A stretch of DNA of 64,000 nt. Source: Eustoma russellianum (taxonomy: Eukaryota > Streptophyta > Magnoliopsida > Gentianales > Gentianaceae). The first letter of the stretch is position 1; every line of letters begins with the position of its first letter. The notes beneath the pieces are model-generated. The model was not told where the DNA came from, ran no database searches, and worked only from the letters and a program-made list of their open reading frames with translations. Shown here one piece after another: positions 45,039-56,855 of the stretch. Made by a program: the position numbers and the translations under genes. The stretch covers positions 27,299,726 through 27,363,725 of the forward strand of contig AP025067.1 in NCBI GenBank assembly GCA_036186865.1, written 5' to 3'.

Positions 45039-45481
45039 AAATAGAGAACAAAATGCATGAAATCCTGACAAGTCAATCAAATTTGACTCTTCTTGACGAA
45101 ATTGTTGACTCTAAGCTATGCTTAGACACAATTGGATTGATCACGGAGTCTGATGAAGTTTGGTTCTAGAAAAATAACTGAGCTTGATATATGTCACTTT
45201 TATAATTGCTGGCGGGGAGTTGTTCAACGTTGCAATTGAAAGTCGTGTTTGTTTATATATCTATGGCTAGAATTGCCGGGGGAAATCATATTCGCTGATG
45301 TCAAGGGCAACGAAAGTTAGGGATAGAGTGCGGGGCTATAGTCCACATTTTATTAAAAAAAAAAAAGTTGTACTTGTTTGTTTGATTTCAAAAGTACCTT
45401 TACATAAATGTTTTGATTTAGTAATTTATCTTAAACAATGTTTACAATACCCAAAAAAATCCAAAAATAAACAATTATATA
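45039..45481. other. No gene seen
   Basis: AT-rich, ending in AT repeats used as target for the next element. Confidence 0.5.
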
Positions 45482-46344
45482 TGATGATGTCGGATTTATC
45501 ACCAAGTAATAAGTGTGATCCGGAAGTTACGCCGTCAACCTTTCCGTGAGTTGTCTGTATCTAGCCTTGTTGGCTGATCTGCACAGGGAACAACGTTAGA
45601 GGACTCGGGAACTATGGCCCCGGGTAATACCCTCCGACGTCTAAGTCAGTTAAGGCCATTTATGGTGAAATTTAAGTACTCAATCAGTAAGTTTATGGAG
45701 GATTTCAAGTGAACCTGGTTATTTTCACTGTGGGGAAGATGAGTTACGTCTGTCGTTTCTGAATTTCACTTCCTTTCTCTCTCTTGTTTCCTGTTTTTTA
45801 TATGGCTGCCTGAGCCAATGCATATGCAGGATTCAGAGATTATGACATGCAAGTAGGTCACGATAATGACTCTCACTTCTGCATGCATATGGCGCTGTGC
45901 TAGGCTGAGTAGGCTGGCTTCTGACACATGGAAAGGAGTTTTACCTAGTGGGATTACCCAGGGTAAACTCCAGGAGCCGAGCTTGACCCCTTAAACGTAT
46001 TAATGACCAAAAGTGCCCGAAGCGGCCTAGGGCATAGGGTCTGCTTGCTGAGACGCAAGTGGCCGATACGGCGTCAGTGGCCGACTTTATAAAGCGTAGG
46101 CCGACTTGTCATGATGACTTCTTCAGTCTAACCAAGGTTGACACCTGAAATGTAGTTTGCGATTGTCGGCCTAGAGGGAGCTAAGGCCGAGATGTGTTGT
46201 GGCCGAGAGGTGAAGGAATGCCGAGATGTGTTGAGGCCTTTTGGCCGAGGTTATCCAGTCAAGTAGCTGAACCTGAGTTACGTTGACCGTCTAACCAACC
46301 GAGAAGTTTTGCCTTTTCTGAGCAGGTCGGATTTTGGCCCATCA
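45482..46344 (-). repeat. 3' LTR of the Retand-like element
   Basis: 863 bp, rich in GGCCGA words. Related LTRs sit at 43835-44941 (diverged) and 63834 onward. Confidence 0.92.
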
Positions 46345-46613
46345 ATTATGCCCCCAGATTAGGCTGGCCGAGCTGACCAGGATGGGCAGGCTAATCGTTT
46401 CAGAGCATTTAATGGGCAGTCCTTCCAAACATAACGTGTTTGTCATTGATTGCGTCGTACTGCGCATTTACAGTCTGCTATCGATTAGATGGTACCGTGT
46501 ATTTACTGCTCACGCAGAACACGAGGCATCAGCGGCACATTTTTCAGATGCAGCGAGTACAGAGGCCGAGGTCGGCCTATTCAAGGTACCTCTTGGGATG
46601 GCCGTAACTTGTC

Positions 46614-46624
46614 TATAAATAAGG
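46614..46624 (+). promoter_or_regulatory. TATA box of the antisense gene
   Basis: TATAAATAAGG on the plus strand, 186 bp before the ATG at 46800 and followed by a CT-rich leader. It lies inside the element, outside the LTR, on the strand opposite to gag-pol. Confidence 0.6.
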
Positions 46625-47796
46625 GCCTCCTAATCCCCTTTCACCTCTTTCACTTTTGATTTACTCTCCTCTGCAGTCTAATTCTTCTCCGGCGTCTGTC
46701 TCCTTCCCTCCGGTGGTTTTCTTCTTCCTCCTCCAACAGCTCTCTTCTTCCTCCTTCACAGTTTCTTCTACTCCCTGTAAGTCTTCTTTCCTGCTATTCA
46801 TGTCTTCTGCCTCTGATTCCCAAAATCTTCCTGAAGGAGCTTCCTATATCAGTGATGAAGGAAGTTTTAGTTCTTCATCCCCGGAGAGGACGATTGCTGA
46901 TGACTGTGCTATAGCCAGATTGCGTAAAGGCACTAGTGGTTCTGCCGGCCCCAGTAAACGTGCTCAGCCTAGCAGAGCCGTTACTGTGGTGGAGGTTTCG
47001 CCGGAGCAGGCAAAAACTATTCCCGCTCTGGGAACGGTTGCTCCGGCATCTAAGCCGTCCAAGCCGAGGACCTCAGCCGGGCAGACGGGGATAGTCTTTC
47101 AAGGTTCCCCTTCGGCTGAAGTCCAAGAAGCCTTTTGTACCCTGTCCGAGGTTGATGTAGCTCTAATATGTGATAGGTACGACATCAACATTGAGCAATT
47201 TGATCCTATTTTTCCTTTAGCCGACCAGACAGTTTATGATCCTCCCCCGGGTTATGAAGCTGTCTATGAGGAATACTTCCGATCTGTGTTCAGTCTTCCA
47301 GTTCTTGTTTCTCTGTTTAGAATCCTTCAGTCTTACAACCTTAAGCTTCCTCAAATAAAGCCGAACATTTTGAAAATTATTCTATGTTTTTTCCTGTTCC
47401 TTAGAGAGTCCGAGATCCCTTTTGACCATAGAGTCTTTAGGAGTCTCTTCTCCTGTAGGTCTTCTGACAGTTGATATTACTTTACCAAGAGAATCTCTTC
47501 TGATGAGTTCAATTTTGCTATTAACACTCCTACATTCAAGAAGAACTGGAAAGGTAGATTCTTCTATATTAGGAAATTAGGATTGCCCCAGCTAGACATA
47601 TGGAAATCGGGTAAGGCGGACAACATGAAGCCGAGCCCGGAATATTGTGATGAGGCAACCAAGCTATATTCTCTGCCTGTATTCATCGATTGGCACAGAG
47701 TAGATGAATCTGTTTTGAGGGCAGCAGACCTGAACTCTTTAGCCTCGGGTCCCCACTATAAACCCCTTTCCCCTGACAATTTGGAGATAGTCCGGG

Positions 47797-47882
47797 GTAT
47801 GCCCTTATATATTTTTTTATGCAGCCTTTCCTTTTTCTTTTTCTTTGTTGTTGTTTTGTATGAGCTTGAGCTTTCCATATAG
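47797..47882 (+). other. Intron 1 of the antisense gene
   Basis: 86 nt, CGGG|GTATGC...CATATAG|GTTCC, T-rich, with TTTTTCTTTTTC tract before the acceptor. Confidence 0.72.
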
Positions 47883-48098
47883 GTTCCATGGCTTCCGGAG
47901 GCAAGAACCTTGCGACCAAGATTGCTAAAGCAGCTTCCCGCAAAAAATCTAAGGCACCTAAGACGGGGGCTGAGGCACCTCCAGGATCAGTATTGCCCCC
48001 ATCTGAAGAGGTTGCTGGGGTTGGCGTGGCTGCACCAGCGTCGGCTGAGGCTGAGGTGAATCAGCCGATCATAGTTGCATCCGAGTCCGCCACCCCAG

Positions 48099-48170
48099 GT
48101 ATTCTACACTTCTCAATCTGTAAATTACTTGTTCCCTCAAACCACTGTTACATACTGATTGTTGTGGCAG
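48099..48170 (+). other. Intron 2 of the antisense gene
   Basis: 72 nt, CCAG|GTATTC...GTGGCAG|GAGAAG. Confidence 0.72.
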
Positions 48171-48478
48171 GAGAAGAAAGTGCCGAGGTTTCTTTAAGAA
48201 GCCCGGCACAAGTTAATTTCAGACAAACCCAGCAGAGTGAAGGCTCTGTTCTGGGGAAGAGGCCAAGAGAGGAAGTATTCGCCCACGAGGCCGAGATCTC
48301 GCCTACCCAGGCTGAGCAGCATACTCTGACTGTGGGCGAGTTCGATGAAGCTGACACTGTGATGAATCCAGCTACGGCCAAAAGGATGAATAGCCTGATC
48401 CTTCCTCTGGATAAGCAGCAGTTCTCAGCCGCATCCTAGGGGAGTCTGATAAATTCCTTCAATATCAATTCAGCTATG

Positions 48479-48550
48479 GTACGTGATAATTTCTTTTGAT
48501 ATATATACTGGATCAAGCTATTTAGCTGACACTTGATTTTGGTGAACCAG
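48479..48550 (+). other. Intron 3 of the antisense gene
   Basis: 72 nt, TATG|GTACGTGATAA...GGTGAACCAG|ATCAAGG. Confidence 0.7.
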
Positions 48551-49196
48551 ATCAAGGTTCAACAGACGAAAATTGTCAACCGGGGTGAAGAGCTGTAGAA
48601 TCGTCTGGCGGCCAAAGTCCGAGAGCTTGAAGGGGCCTTTCAGGAGATCTCGTCCCTGAAGTTGGAAGTCACCAAACTTCAAGGGTTAAAGGAAGAGGCT
48701 AAAGAGCAAATGTGCCATCTCTAACTCCTTAATGGCAGAGCTGGAAAAGAGAAATGCCGACCTCGAGGCGTGCTATGGTCAGATATCTGCAAAGTTGGGA
48801 AAGAAAAATGATGATCTTGAGGCGTACCAGGCTCAAACATCTGCCGAGCTGAATTCTTTGCAGAAGGATAAAGAAGAGGGGCTAAGGAGGGAAAAGGATC
48901 TGGAGCAGCAGGTGGCCAATCTGGCTCTGCAATTGTCGTCGGCCAAAGCTGAGGCCGTGGCAGACTTTAAGAAGTCAGATTTTTTTGAGGAGAACATGGT
49001 GTTGCTCCAGGGTCCGGTTATGCAGATGGGGCAGACCAAAGATAGAAATGTCTGCTCAGAAGTTTTTCCCCAGCTAAACAGAGAAGACCCTCGCCTTGTG
49101 GAACTTTACAACCCCAACGCAGAGGCAGAGTTTGAGGCCCAGTTTCACCGGTTTGCAGAGGAGGCCGACTTACGGGAAGATGAAGAGCGGATTTAG

Positions 49197-49651
49197 TACC
49201 ATCTTGTAATAAGTTGAGTTGAACGTGATGTACCCAGATTTGACTAAAGGAAATGCTTTTCTCAGTCTTTATCACATGTCTTTTCCCTTTTTGGATCTTC
49301 CACGTTGGGTTTTTGTCTAAGTTCTTTTAGTTTTCAACTTAGTTGTTGCCGAGATATAACATCAGCCACGTTATACTTAGTTTGTAAATAAACCAAGTTC
49401 TTAAACTTTAAAGGATAGAATAAACATGTTATTCTGCCGAGCTGACTTCAAACAAACTAAGTATGACTCGGGCATTGCATTAGATGAGCTTTGAACTTAA
49501 ACAGCGCTTAATAATAGTCCAAGTCTTTAATTCAGAGTGTTGCATTTTAGTGCAACTTGGCCTAGTTTAGCTAGGTTTGACGAGGTGCATATACACTGTT
49601 ATGTTTTACATCGGCCTCCTTACGTTGGGGGATTTTTGAAACTTGTTCACA
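49197..49651. other. Noncoding part between antisense gene and repeat array
   Basis: No gene. Probably the 3' untranslated region of the antisense gene, with several AACTTAG words. Confidence 0.5.
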
Positions 49652-49995
49652 CAACTTTACCCTTTGGTGGGTTTTTGCCTCAGCCATGCCGAGGTCTTGC
49701 AAGTTTCACCCTTTAGTGGGCTTTTGCCTCAGATCTGCCGTGGTCTTGTAAATTTCACCCTTTAGCAGGCTTTTGGCTCGGACCTGCCGATGTCTTGTAA
49801 ATTTCACCCTTTAGCGGGTTTTTGCCTCGGACCTGCCGAGGTCTTGTAAATTTTACCCTTTAGCAGGCTTTTGCCTCGGACCTGCCGAGGTCTTGTAAAT
49901 TTCACCCTTTAGCGGGCTTTTGCCTCGGACCTGCCGAGGTCTTGTAAATTTCACCCTTTTGCGGGCTTTTGCCTCGGACCTGCCGAGGTCTTAGA
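49652..49995 (-). repeat. Seven tandem copies of a 49-bp unit
   Basis: Plus-strand unit CACCCTTTAGCGGGCTTTTG + CCTCGGACCTGCCGAGGTCT + TGTAAATTT. It contains the palindrome CCTCGG...CCGAGG. Outer copies are more diverged than inner ones, as usual in arrays grown by slippage or unequal crossing-over. There are no unique spacers. Confidence 0.92.
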
Positions 49996-50126
49996 AGGAA
50001 ACTTGCCCCGTGAAGTGCTCGAGATCTGCTCGGACACCTTATTCTTGCCGTGGCACTTTGATGATAACTGCTGGTTCGAAAAAGAGTTGACAATGTTTTC
50101 ATATATACAATACAACTACAAGTACA

Positions 50127-51433
50127 TCACTGATGTAAGAGCCGAAGATGAGAAGAGTGCCAAGTCCGGGGCAGGGTTCGACCTTCTAAAGTTTGTAATT
50201 TGTATGCCACAGATGAATATACTTCAACTATCCGGTAAGGGCCTTCCCACTTAGGGTTGAAAGCTCCTGTTGGGATCGCATGACTGACTTCATTATTACG
50301 CATCACTAAGTCTCCCACTCGGTAAGATCTCAGCCGCACGTGAGAGTTGTAATATTGGAAAACTAAATTTTTGTGCTGTGCCATACGAATATGGGCTCGG
50401 TCCCTTTTTTCTTCGAGTTCATCTAGATTCAAACGCAATTCTTGGTCATTGGCTGAGGCAGAATAGTAATCTACCGGGTCGATGAGGAACCAATTTCTGC
50501 AGGAATAAGGGCCTCTGTGCCATAGACTAGAGAAAAAGGAGTTTCTTTCGTGGAGCTAGATGGCGTAGTGCGATAGGCCCATAAAACACTGGGCAGTTCA
50601 TCCACCCAACTGGTCCCCGCCTTATCCAGACGCTTTTTGAGACCATCTTTAATAATCCTGTTGGCAAGCTCTACTTGGCCGTTCACTTGAGGATGGGCTA
50701 CTGAGGTGAAACGTTGCTTGATACGTAAATCACTACACCAGCTTTTCACAGGGTCCTCAGCAAATTGCCTCCCATTATCTGAGATCAAAACATGGGGTAG
50801 GCCGAAACGGCAAATAATGTTCCTCCACAAGAACTTCTTCACCTGTGCCCCTGTTATAGTGGCTAAAGGTTCAGCTTCTACCCATTTTGTGAAGTAATCA
50901 ATAGCCACTAGTAAAAACCTGACCGAGCCGGGACCTCAGGGCAAAGGTCCCACCAAGTCTATCCCTCATTGTACAAATGGCCAAGGGTTGGAAATGAGAG
51001 CCAACACTTGGCTCGGCAAGTGGGATATCAGGGCATAAGCTTGGCAAGACTGACAATTTCTAACTAGCTCTTCTGCATCCTTGCGAATGGTAGGCCAGCA
51101 GTAACCAGCTAAGTAGCATTTGCGAGCCAAAGAACGTGCACCAGAATAACCCCCACATATTCCCATGTGCAATTCTCAGAGAATATAATCTCCCTCCTCT
51201 TCAGGCACGCAAAGCAGCCATGGCTGCGAAAAAGACTTTCTATTCAAATGATCATTAAAGAGAGCGTACCTTGAGGCTTTTAGGCAGAGTTGCCGAGCTA
51301 CAGATTTGTCCTTCGGCTGGGTTTGATGTTGCAAGTAGGTAACTATTTCATCCATCCATGTGTTACGGTAATCCTGCTGTAACACTTCGTTACCATCAAA
51401 AACACAATGCTTTACCAACTCTACAACAATCAT
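50127..51433 (-). pseudogene. Integrase of the Retand-like element, broken
   Basis: Minus-strand pieces: 51433-51176 (TYLQHQTQPKDKSVARQL), 51172-50966 with zinc-binding CQSCQA, 50908-50471 with DYFTKWVEAEPL, ISDNGRQF and VNGQVELANR for the D,D,E core, and 50438-50127 with the C-terminal LVMRNNEVSH and GPYRIVEVY. The breaks are at about 51174 and 50940-50910 and at 50450. No chromodomain follows, as expected for non-chromoviruses. Confidence 0.85.
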
Positions 51434-51911
51434 TATTCCTATTGTGGCCGAGGTGGACGAGGCTGGCCGAGGTGGACGAGGCTAGCCGAGATAACGCGTC
51501 GGCCCGTTTGTTGGCCGACCTGGGGATGTGCTCCACCATAAAATGCTCAAACATCCCACTCAGATGTTGTACTTTGGCTAAGTATCGCTTCATGTTGTCC
51601 TCTTTAGCCTCATAATCTCCATTGATTTGAGAAAATATCAATTGTGAGTCACTTCGGGCAATTATTTGCTGCGCTCCTAGTTTTCGAGCAAGGCTCAGCC
51701 CGGCTATCAGAGCTTCATATTCGGCCTCATTGTTGCTGGCTTCAAAGTCAAAGCGTAGAGCATATTCCAACTCCTCTTCGCTTGGGTTAATTATTAGAAG
51801 ACCTGCTCCACTCCCCTCTTTGGAAGAGGAACCGTCCACATACAAGATCCAAGCCTGAGTTGGGGGATGGTCTTCCTCGACAGATATTCCTTCGGCTAAG
51901 AAATCTGCCAA
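51396..51911 (-). pseudogene. Second (archaeal-type) RNase H of the Retand-like element
   Basis: ILYVDGSSSKEGSGAGLLII (catalytic Asp in DGS), NNEAEYEALIAGL (Glu), ARSDSQLIFSQ (Asp) and SANKRADALSRLAS (Asp). All four catalytic acids are kept. Tat elements carry this extra enzyme after the usual RT-linked RNase H. It stands in frame of its own next to the first RNase H with a frameshift at about 51900. Confidence 0.82.
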
Positions 51912-52945
51912 GGCTTGAGCTTGATGAAAGTGCGCGACTTATACTCAATATCATACTCAGCAAGCTCCATAGCCCACTTAGTAGCTCGGCCAGACGTTTC
52001 TAGCCGGGACAGAATTTGCTTCAAAGGCTGGTCCGTCACCACTATTATAGGATGGGCTTGGAGATAAGGTCGAAACTTCCTGGTCGCCACTATTAGAGCC
52101 AGGATTATTTTTTTCTGCGTTGGGGTAGCGCACTTCACCTCCATGCAAAATCTTGTTAGCAAAATAAATGGGTCTCTGCACACCGTCCTGCTCCCTGAGC
52201 AAAACTCCACTCACTGCCTCATGGCAAGTTGCTAAATATATGTACAGGATCTCCCCGGGCAAAAGAGATGTCAGCATTGGCACCTCGACCAAATGTGCTT
52301 TCAAGTCATCAAATGCCTCCTGGCATTGGTCATCCCATATGAAAGGGGTTCGTTTCTTCAAAACCTGGAAGAAAGGAAGTGACTTCTCGGCAGATTTAGA
52401 AAGGAATCTACTCAAAGCGGCTATCCTGCCTGTTAGTCTCTGGACCTCTTTGATGTTCCAAGGTGGATGCATACTCTTTAGGGCCTCAATCTTGGCATGA
52501 TTAGCCTGCACTCCATCTTTAGAAACCATGTAGCCGAGAAATTTCCCCGTACGCACTCCAAAAGTACATTTTTTCGGATTCAATCTCATACAGGCGTCCC
52601 TTAGAATAGCAAATACTTCTCGCAGATTCTGGATATACTGATCAAGAGTCCTGCTCTTGATGAGCATGTCATCTATGTATACCTCCATGTTTCGGCCGAT
52701 CTGTTTTCGGAACAACGAGTTAACCAAGCGCTGATAAGTAGCTCCAGCATTTTTAGTCCAAAAGGCATGCTGACATAACAGTAAGTGCCGGACTCTGTAA
52801 TAAATGAGGTCTTCTCCTGATCCTCTTTTGCCATCATTATTTGGTGATAACCTTTGAATGCGTCGAGAAAATCAAAGACCTCATTTCCCAGAGTAGAGTC
52901 CACCAACCTGTCAATTTTCGGTAGGGGTAACAATCCTTCGGGCAT
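51896..52945 (-). pseudogene. RT and first RNase H of the Retand-like element
   Basis: Fragments 52945-52673 (LPLPKIDRLVDSTLGNEVFD, DAFKGYHQIMMAKEDQEKTS), 52727-51978 (MEVYIDDMLIKS with catalytic YIDD, LRLNPKKCTFGV, KFLGYMVS) and 52210-51896 (RKFRPYLQAHPIIVVTDQPL). At least two frameshifts separate them. RNase H I is present but split. Confidence 0.87.
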
Positions 52946-53910
52946 GCCTTATTAAGGTCAGTATAGTCGACACACATCCTCCACGTTTGGTTGGGTTTGG
53001 GAACCACGACAGGGTTGGCCAACCATATCGGATACAAGACCTCCGTAATGAACTTTGATGCAAGGAGTTTTTTCACCTCCTCTACAATCACCCTATTTCT
53101 TTCAGGAGCAAAGTTTCTCCTCTTTTTCTTAATGGGCTTGACATGGGGATCTATGTTAAGCCGATGTTCGGCTAAGGCAGTCGGGATCCCTGGCATGTCC
53201 TCTACCGTCCATGCAAAAACCACAGCGAATTCCCTTAATAAATTTTGGAGCTGAACCAACAACTCGGTGGGCATCCATGTTTCGATCTTAATAGTGCTGT
53301 CGGGTCGAAGAGGATCTAGGATGAACTCCTGCACTGCATCATCTGAGTGCAACCGCTCCTCAGCCGAAGGAATCAAGTCATCCAAGTTAACTTGCTGGAC
53401 GGCCTCACTCCCCTGCGTGGCAACAGCATAACAGCTCTGCGCCACCGGAATGTCTCCTTGAAGTGTGACCACCTCGGCTGGTGAGGGAAACTTCATGCTA
53501 ACATGCAAGGGGGAAACTACTGCTTCTAAAGCCACTAAGGTTGGTCGGCCTAATAAAATATTATATACCGATCTCTCCTTGATCACCACAAAATCCATCC
53601 ACAAACAGCGATAAGCTGGAGGCTTTCCGAAGCTGACACTGAGAGTGATTAGGCCAGCCAGCCAAACTGCCATGCCGGTGAACCCGTATAAGGATGAAGT
53701 TATCGGCATCAATAAAGAATCTACCAAACCCAACTGTTTATATACACTATAGTACATCACATTTACGGCACTGCCAGTATCTACATATACTCTGCGCACT
53801 TCCACACTGTTATCTAGGGCCAAATGTACGCACACGTCTACCATTAGGCCCGTGTTGTTAGAGTCTAGAGGGATAGAGTCTTCTGGTCCATAGGCCACTT
53901 CCTGAGTCAA
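52837..53910 (-). pseudogene. Protease and RT start of the Retand-like element
   Basis: A 357-codon open frame. Protease motif YVDTGSAVNVM with flap-region ILLGRPTL, then connecting region, then FAPERNRVIVEEVKKLLASKF and WRMCVDYTDLNKACPKDC of RT. The frame is lost after CYPYRKL. Confidence 0.87.
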
Positions 53911-55568
53911 CCTCCTTTTCTTAGTGGGGGGTCCAGACGAGGACGTCGCCGAGCTAGGCTCCCCTGACCTTTCTGAGGTGGCCCTCCTGCAATGGTGTAT
54001 ATAATGGAGTTAACTTGAGGCCGCGCTGGAGCTTCACGTCGGCCTTGGTCCTCATCATCGTCCGACCTGGGACGCCGAGGTGGAGACTCAGGTCGGCACT
54101 TATCCTTCCGGAGACTTTTACGAAAGTCCAAACGATTATGAAGACGTGAACGAAGGTCATAAAACTGCTTCAAATGCCTTTGCTCAATCAACTTTCAGAT
54201 TGCCTGAGCCAGATGCCGGCAATCCTCCGTGTCGTGGCCGACGTCCTGATGATAGCGGCAATACAACTTTCGGATTGCCTGAGCCAGATGTCGGCAATCC
54301 TCCGTGTCGTGGCCGACGTCCTGATGATAGGGGCAATACAACTTAGGATCCCTCTTCTCCCTGGGACCTGCCAGGGGTTTAGGGTCTGTCCTCAGTTCGT
54401 CTTTCTCCATTACATACAAAATTCTATCTTTGGAAGCTAAGAGGGGCAGACCTTCCCTGCCGCCCTTACCTCGGCCGCCATGCGATCAAACGCACTGCGT
54501 CGATCGCGGTCTCTTCCCTCACGCCGATCGCCCTTCGTACTGGGCCTGCCTCTTCACTTCGGGCAAACTGATGTGCTTTCTCCAGACATTCTCTTAACGA
54601 CGTAGGCCCCTCCTCGGCTAATTGGGAGAAGAGACGGCCTGCTCGGAGGCCATTGATAAAGGCTGCTGCTTTCACTCCTTCATTTCGGTCACTGACTTGC
54701 AGCGACTCATCCGAGAAACGTTGCATATATTTCAACACTACTCCTCGGGACCCTGTCTCAAGGTCATCAAGTGCGAAAAATTTTTAACGAAAGGCGCACT
54801 GGATACAAACTGAGATTTGAACTTTTGCGCCAACTGTCTGAAAGATTCTAGAGATTGAGGTGGGAGCTCTTGGAACCATCTCCTGGCCTTTTCCCGTAAA
54901 TACATAGGGAAAGTCTTGCAGCACAACGGATCGGGCACGTTTTTCAAACTCATAGCGGTCTGAAATTAGAAAAGATGATCCGTGGGATCTGAAGTTCCAC
55001 CATAAGTATCCATCTTAGGCACCTTGAAATTATTCGGTGCCAAATATTCAGCGATGTCCCACGAGAATGGGCTCTCCTGAATTACTCTCATATACTCGGG
55101 CCTGGGTTCTCCCAGATGGCTCCTCGGCTTATGACGATCCTGAGCCTCCTGACGCACACTCTTAAAAGATCGGGGCCTCACACCAAGGCGCTGCCTAGAC
55201 AAAGGCACCGACTCCACAGTTGGGGCTCTAACATTACCCCATCTGGCGTCAGCCATAAACCCTTGGGGGCCATGAGAGGATTGCTGATGGGTCTTTTCCC
55301 TAGGATAAAGAGGGAAGAGATCATCCTCCATGTCCTCAACCTCAGAACGTTTCCCCTTGAGCCGCTCTACTATGGCTTCAAACAATTCCAGATTCTCGGC
55401 CACATATTTCATGGCTTTGTCCCGCTCTTCCACTGTTACTCCAGGAGCCTTTCTTGCACCTAGTTCGAGTCCTCTAGAGTCCTGCCCCGAAAGACCAGAA
55501 TGAGCCTCTTTACAACGATGATGGTTAGGGGACTCCCCCAATCTTTCACGTGGTCCTCGCCACATCAC
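53907..55568 (-). pseudogene. Gag of the Retand-like element, broken, with duplicated zinc knuckle
   Basis: The N-terminal frame 55568-54966 ends at TSDPTDHLF; capsid part 54953-54738 (LREKARRWFQELPPQSLESF), 54738-54466 (AAFINGLRAGRLFSQL), then 54419-53907. Stops fall near 54964, 54738 and 54466. The zinc-binding motif C-x2-H-x4-H-x4-C (CPYHQDVGHDTEDC) occurs twice by a 78-bp tandem duplication at about 54188-54345. Confidence 0.83.
54188..54345 (-). repeat. 78-bp tandem duplication in Gag
   Basis: Two in-frame copies encoding YCRYHQDVGHDTEDCRHLAQ and flanking residues, differing at few bases. Confidence 0.88.
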
Positions 55569-55634
55569 AACTGAATTTTCAACCTTAACAGAATGCTTAA
55601 AAAGAAACTTTTATTTCGATGGAGGTTCAGGCCC

Positions 55635-55651
55635 TCCTTCTAGCGCCAATT
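55635..55651 (-). promoter_or_regulatory. Primer-binding site of the Retand-like element
   Basis: AATTGGCGCTAGAAGG on the minus strand follows the 5' LTR end CATCATCA. It is not the iMet type used by the other elements here. The priming tRNA is not identified. Confidence 0.6.
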
Positions 55652-56520
55652 TGATGATGTCGCATTTATCACCAAGTAATAAGTGTGATCCGAAAGTTAC
55701 ATCGTCAACCTTTCTGTGAGTTGTCCGTATCTAGCCTTGTTGGCTGATCTGCCCAGGGAACAACGTTAGAGGACCCGGGAACTATGGCCCCAGGTAATAC
55801 CCTCCGACGCCCAAGTCAGTTAAGGCCATTTATGGTGAAATTTAAGTACTGGATCAGTAAGTTTATGGAGGATTTCAAGTGAACCTGGTTATTTTCACTG
55901 CGGAGAAAATGAGTTACGTCTGTCGTTTCTGAATTTCACTTCCTTTCTCTTTTGTGTTTCCTGTTTTTTATATGGCTGCCTGAGTCAATGCATGTGCAGG
56001 ATTCAGAGATTGTGACATGCAAGTAGGTCACGATGATGACTCTCACTTCTGCATGCTTGCCATATGACGTTGTGCTAGGCTGAGTAGGCTGGCTTTTGAC
56101 ACCTGGAAAGGAGTTTTACCTAGTGGGATTACCCAGGGTAAACTCCAGGAGCCGAGCTTGACCCCTTAAACGTATTAATGACCAAAAGTGCCCGAAGCAT
56201 CCTAGGCCATAGGGTCTGCTTGCTGAGACGCAAGTGGCCGATACGGCGTCAATGGCCGACTCTATAAAGCGTAGGCCGGCTTGTCATGATGACTGCTTCA
56301 GTCTAACCAAGGTTTGACACCTGAAATGTAGTCTGCGATTGTAGGCCTAGAGGAAGCTGAGGCCGAGATGTGTTGTGGTCGAGAGGTGAAGGAATGCCGA
56401 GATGTGTTGAGGCCTTTTGGCCGAGGTTATCCGGTCAAGTAGCTGAACCTGAGTTACGTTGACCATCTAACCAACCGAAAAGTTTTGTCTTTTCTGAGCA
56501 GGTCGGATTTTGGCCCATCA
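55652..56520 (-). repeat. 5' LTR of the Retand-like element
   Basis: 869 bp, similar to 45482-46344 with scattered substitutions and a few small indels. Confidence 0.92.
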
Positions 56521-56576
56521 ATATAATCAACTTATGTAAAACACACACTATGAAAATTAAAATAGTTATTATATCA

Positions 56577-56855
56577 TCAACAACAACAACAACACAACAT
56601 CACTCTGTTGCCTTAGAGGCTCCCGTCTATGGCAAAATAAGGAAGGGTCGGATATACCCAGCCATATATATGTGTTAGAAGCACACAAAGATTGTTTACC
56701 GATGACCTGTAATGAAAATTGCGTCAAGCTGTGTCGAGCGGCTGCTACTTCACAATATAAGAAGTACAACCAATTTAGTGAGTCGTTTTACTTTATTCCA
56801 TCATATTTCAAAGTCAAGAAAGAATTTGTCATTGACTACATTAGAAATGGAAACT
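56577..56855 (-). mobile_element. (TTG)n SINE with 18-bp target duplications
   Basis: 279 bp between AAAATAGTTATTATATCA (56559-56576) and the same with one T/C change (56856-56873). The left end is (CAA)n. It is the reference full-length copy of the family in this window. No internal Pol III box was convincing. Confidence 0.87.

Larger units (their letters stand above)
46800..49196 (+). pseudogene. Antisense extra gene of the Retand-like element, three introns
   Basis: ATG at 46800 (MSSASDSQNLPEG). Introns 47797-47882, 48099-48170 and 48479-48550 all have GT-AG ends and restore frame: IVRG-SMASGG, ATPG-EESAEV and FSYG-(T)IKVQQ. The N-terminal half has the domain listed as putative gypsy-type transposon (FAINTPTFKKNWKGRFFYIR, LSEVDVALICDRYDI). 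The C-terminal half is a long coiled coil (ELEGAFQEISSLKLEVTKLQ, LEKRNADLEACYGQISAK, repeated in part). Role unknown; such proteins accompany Tat elements. Defects: TGA for Trp near 47471, a shift near 48436, and stops at about 48596 and 48722. The coding strand is opposite to gag-pol. Confidence 0.75.
45482..56520 (-). mobile_element. Ty3-gypsy Tat/Retand-like element with antisense gene
   Basis: 11,039 bp with a perfect ATATA duplication (45477-45481 and 56521-56525). LTRs of 863 bp (45482-46344) and 869 bp (55652-56520) start TGATGATGTCG and end GGCCCATCA. Minus orientation: LTR, PBS-like TTGGCGCTAGAAGGAGG, gag, protease, RT, RNase H, second RNase H, integrase, 49-bp tandem repeats, an ORF on the opposite strand, PPT CTGGGGGCATAAT, LTR. 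The second, archaeal-type RNase H and the absence of a chromodomain mark the Tat clade. Coding is broken by several stops and frameshifts. Confidence 0.92.

Noticed and set aside
45298..45549. 83-codon frame across the Retand-like LTR start
   Set aside because: Crosses an element border and has no domain; chance frame.
49652..49995. Regular 49-bp repeats considered as a CRISPR array
   Set aside because: Units are contiguous without unique spacers, and the setting is a plant retrotransposon.
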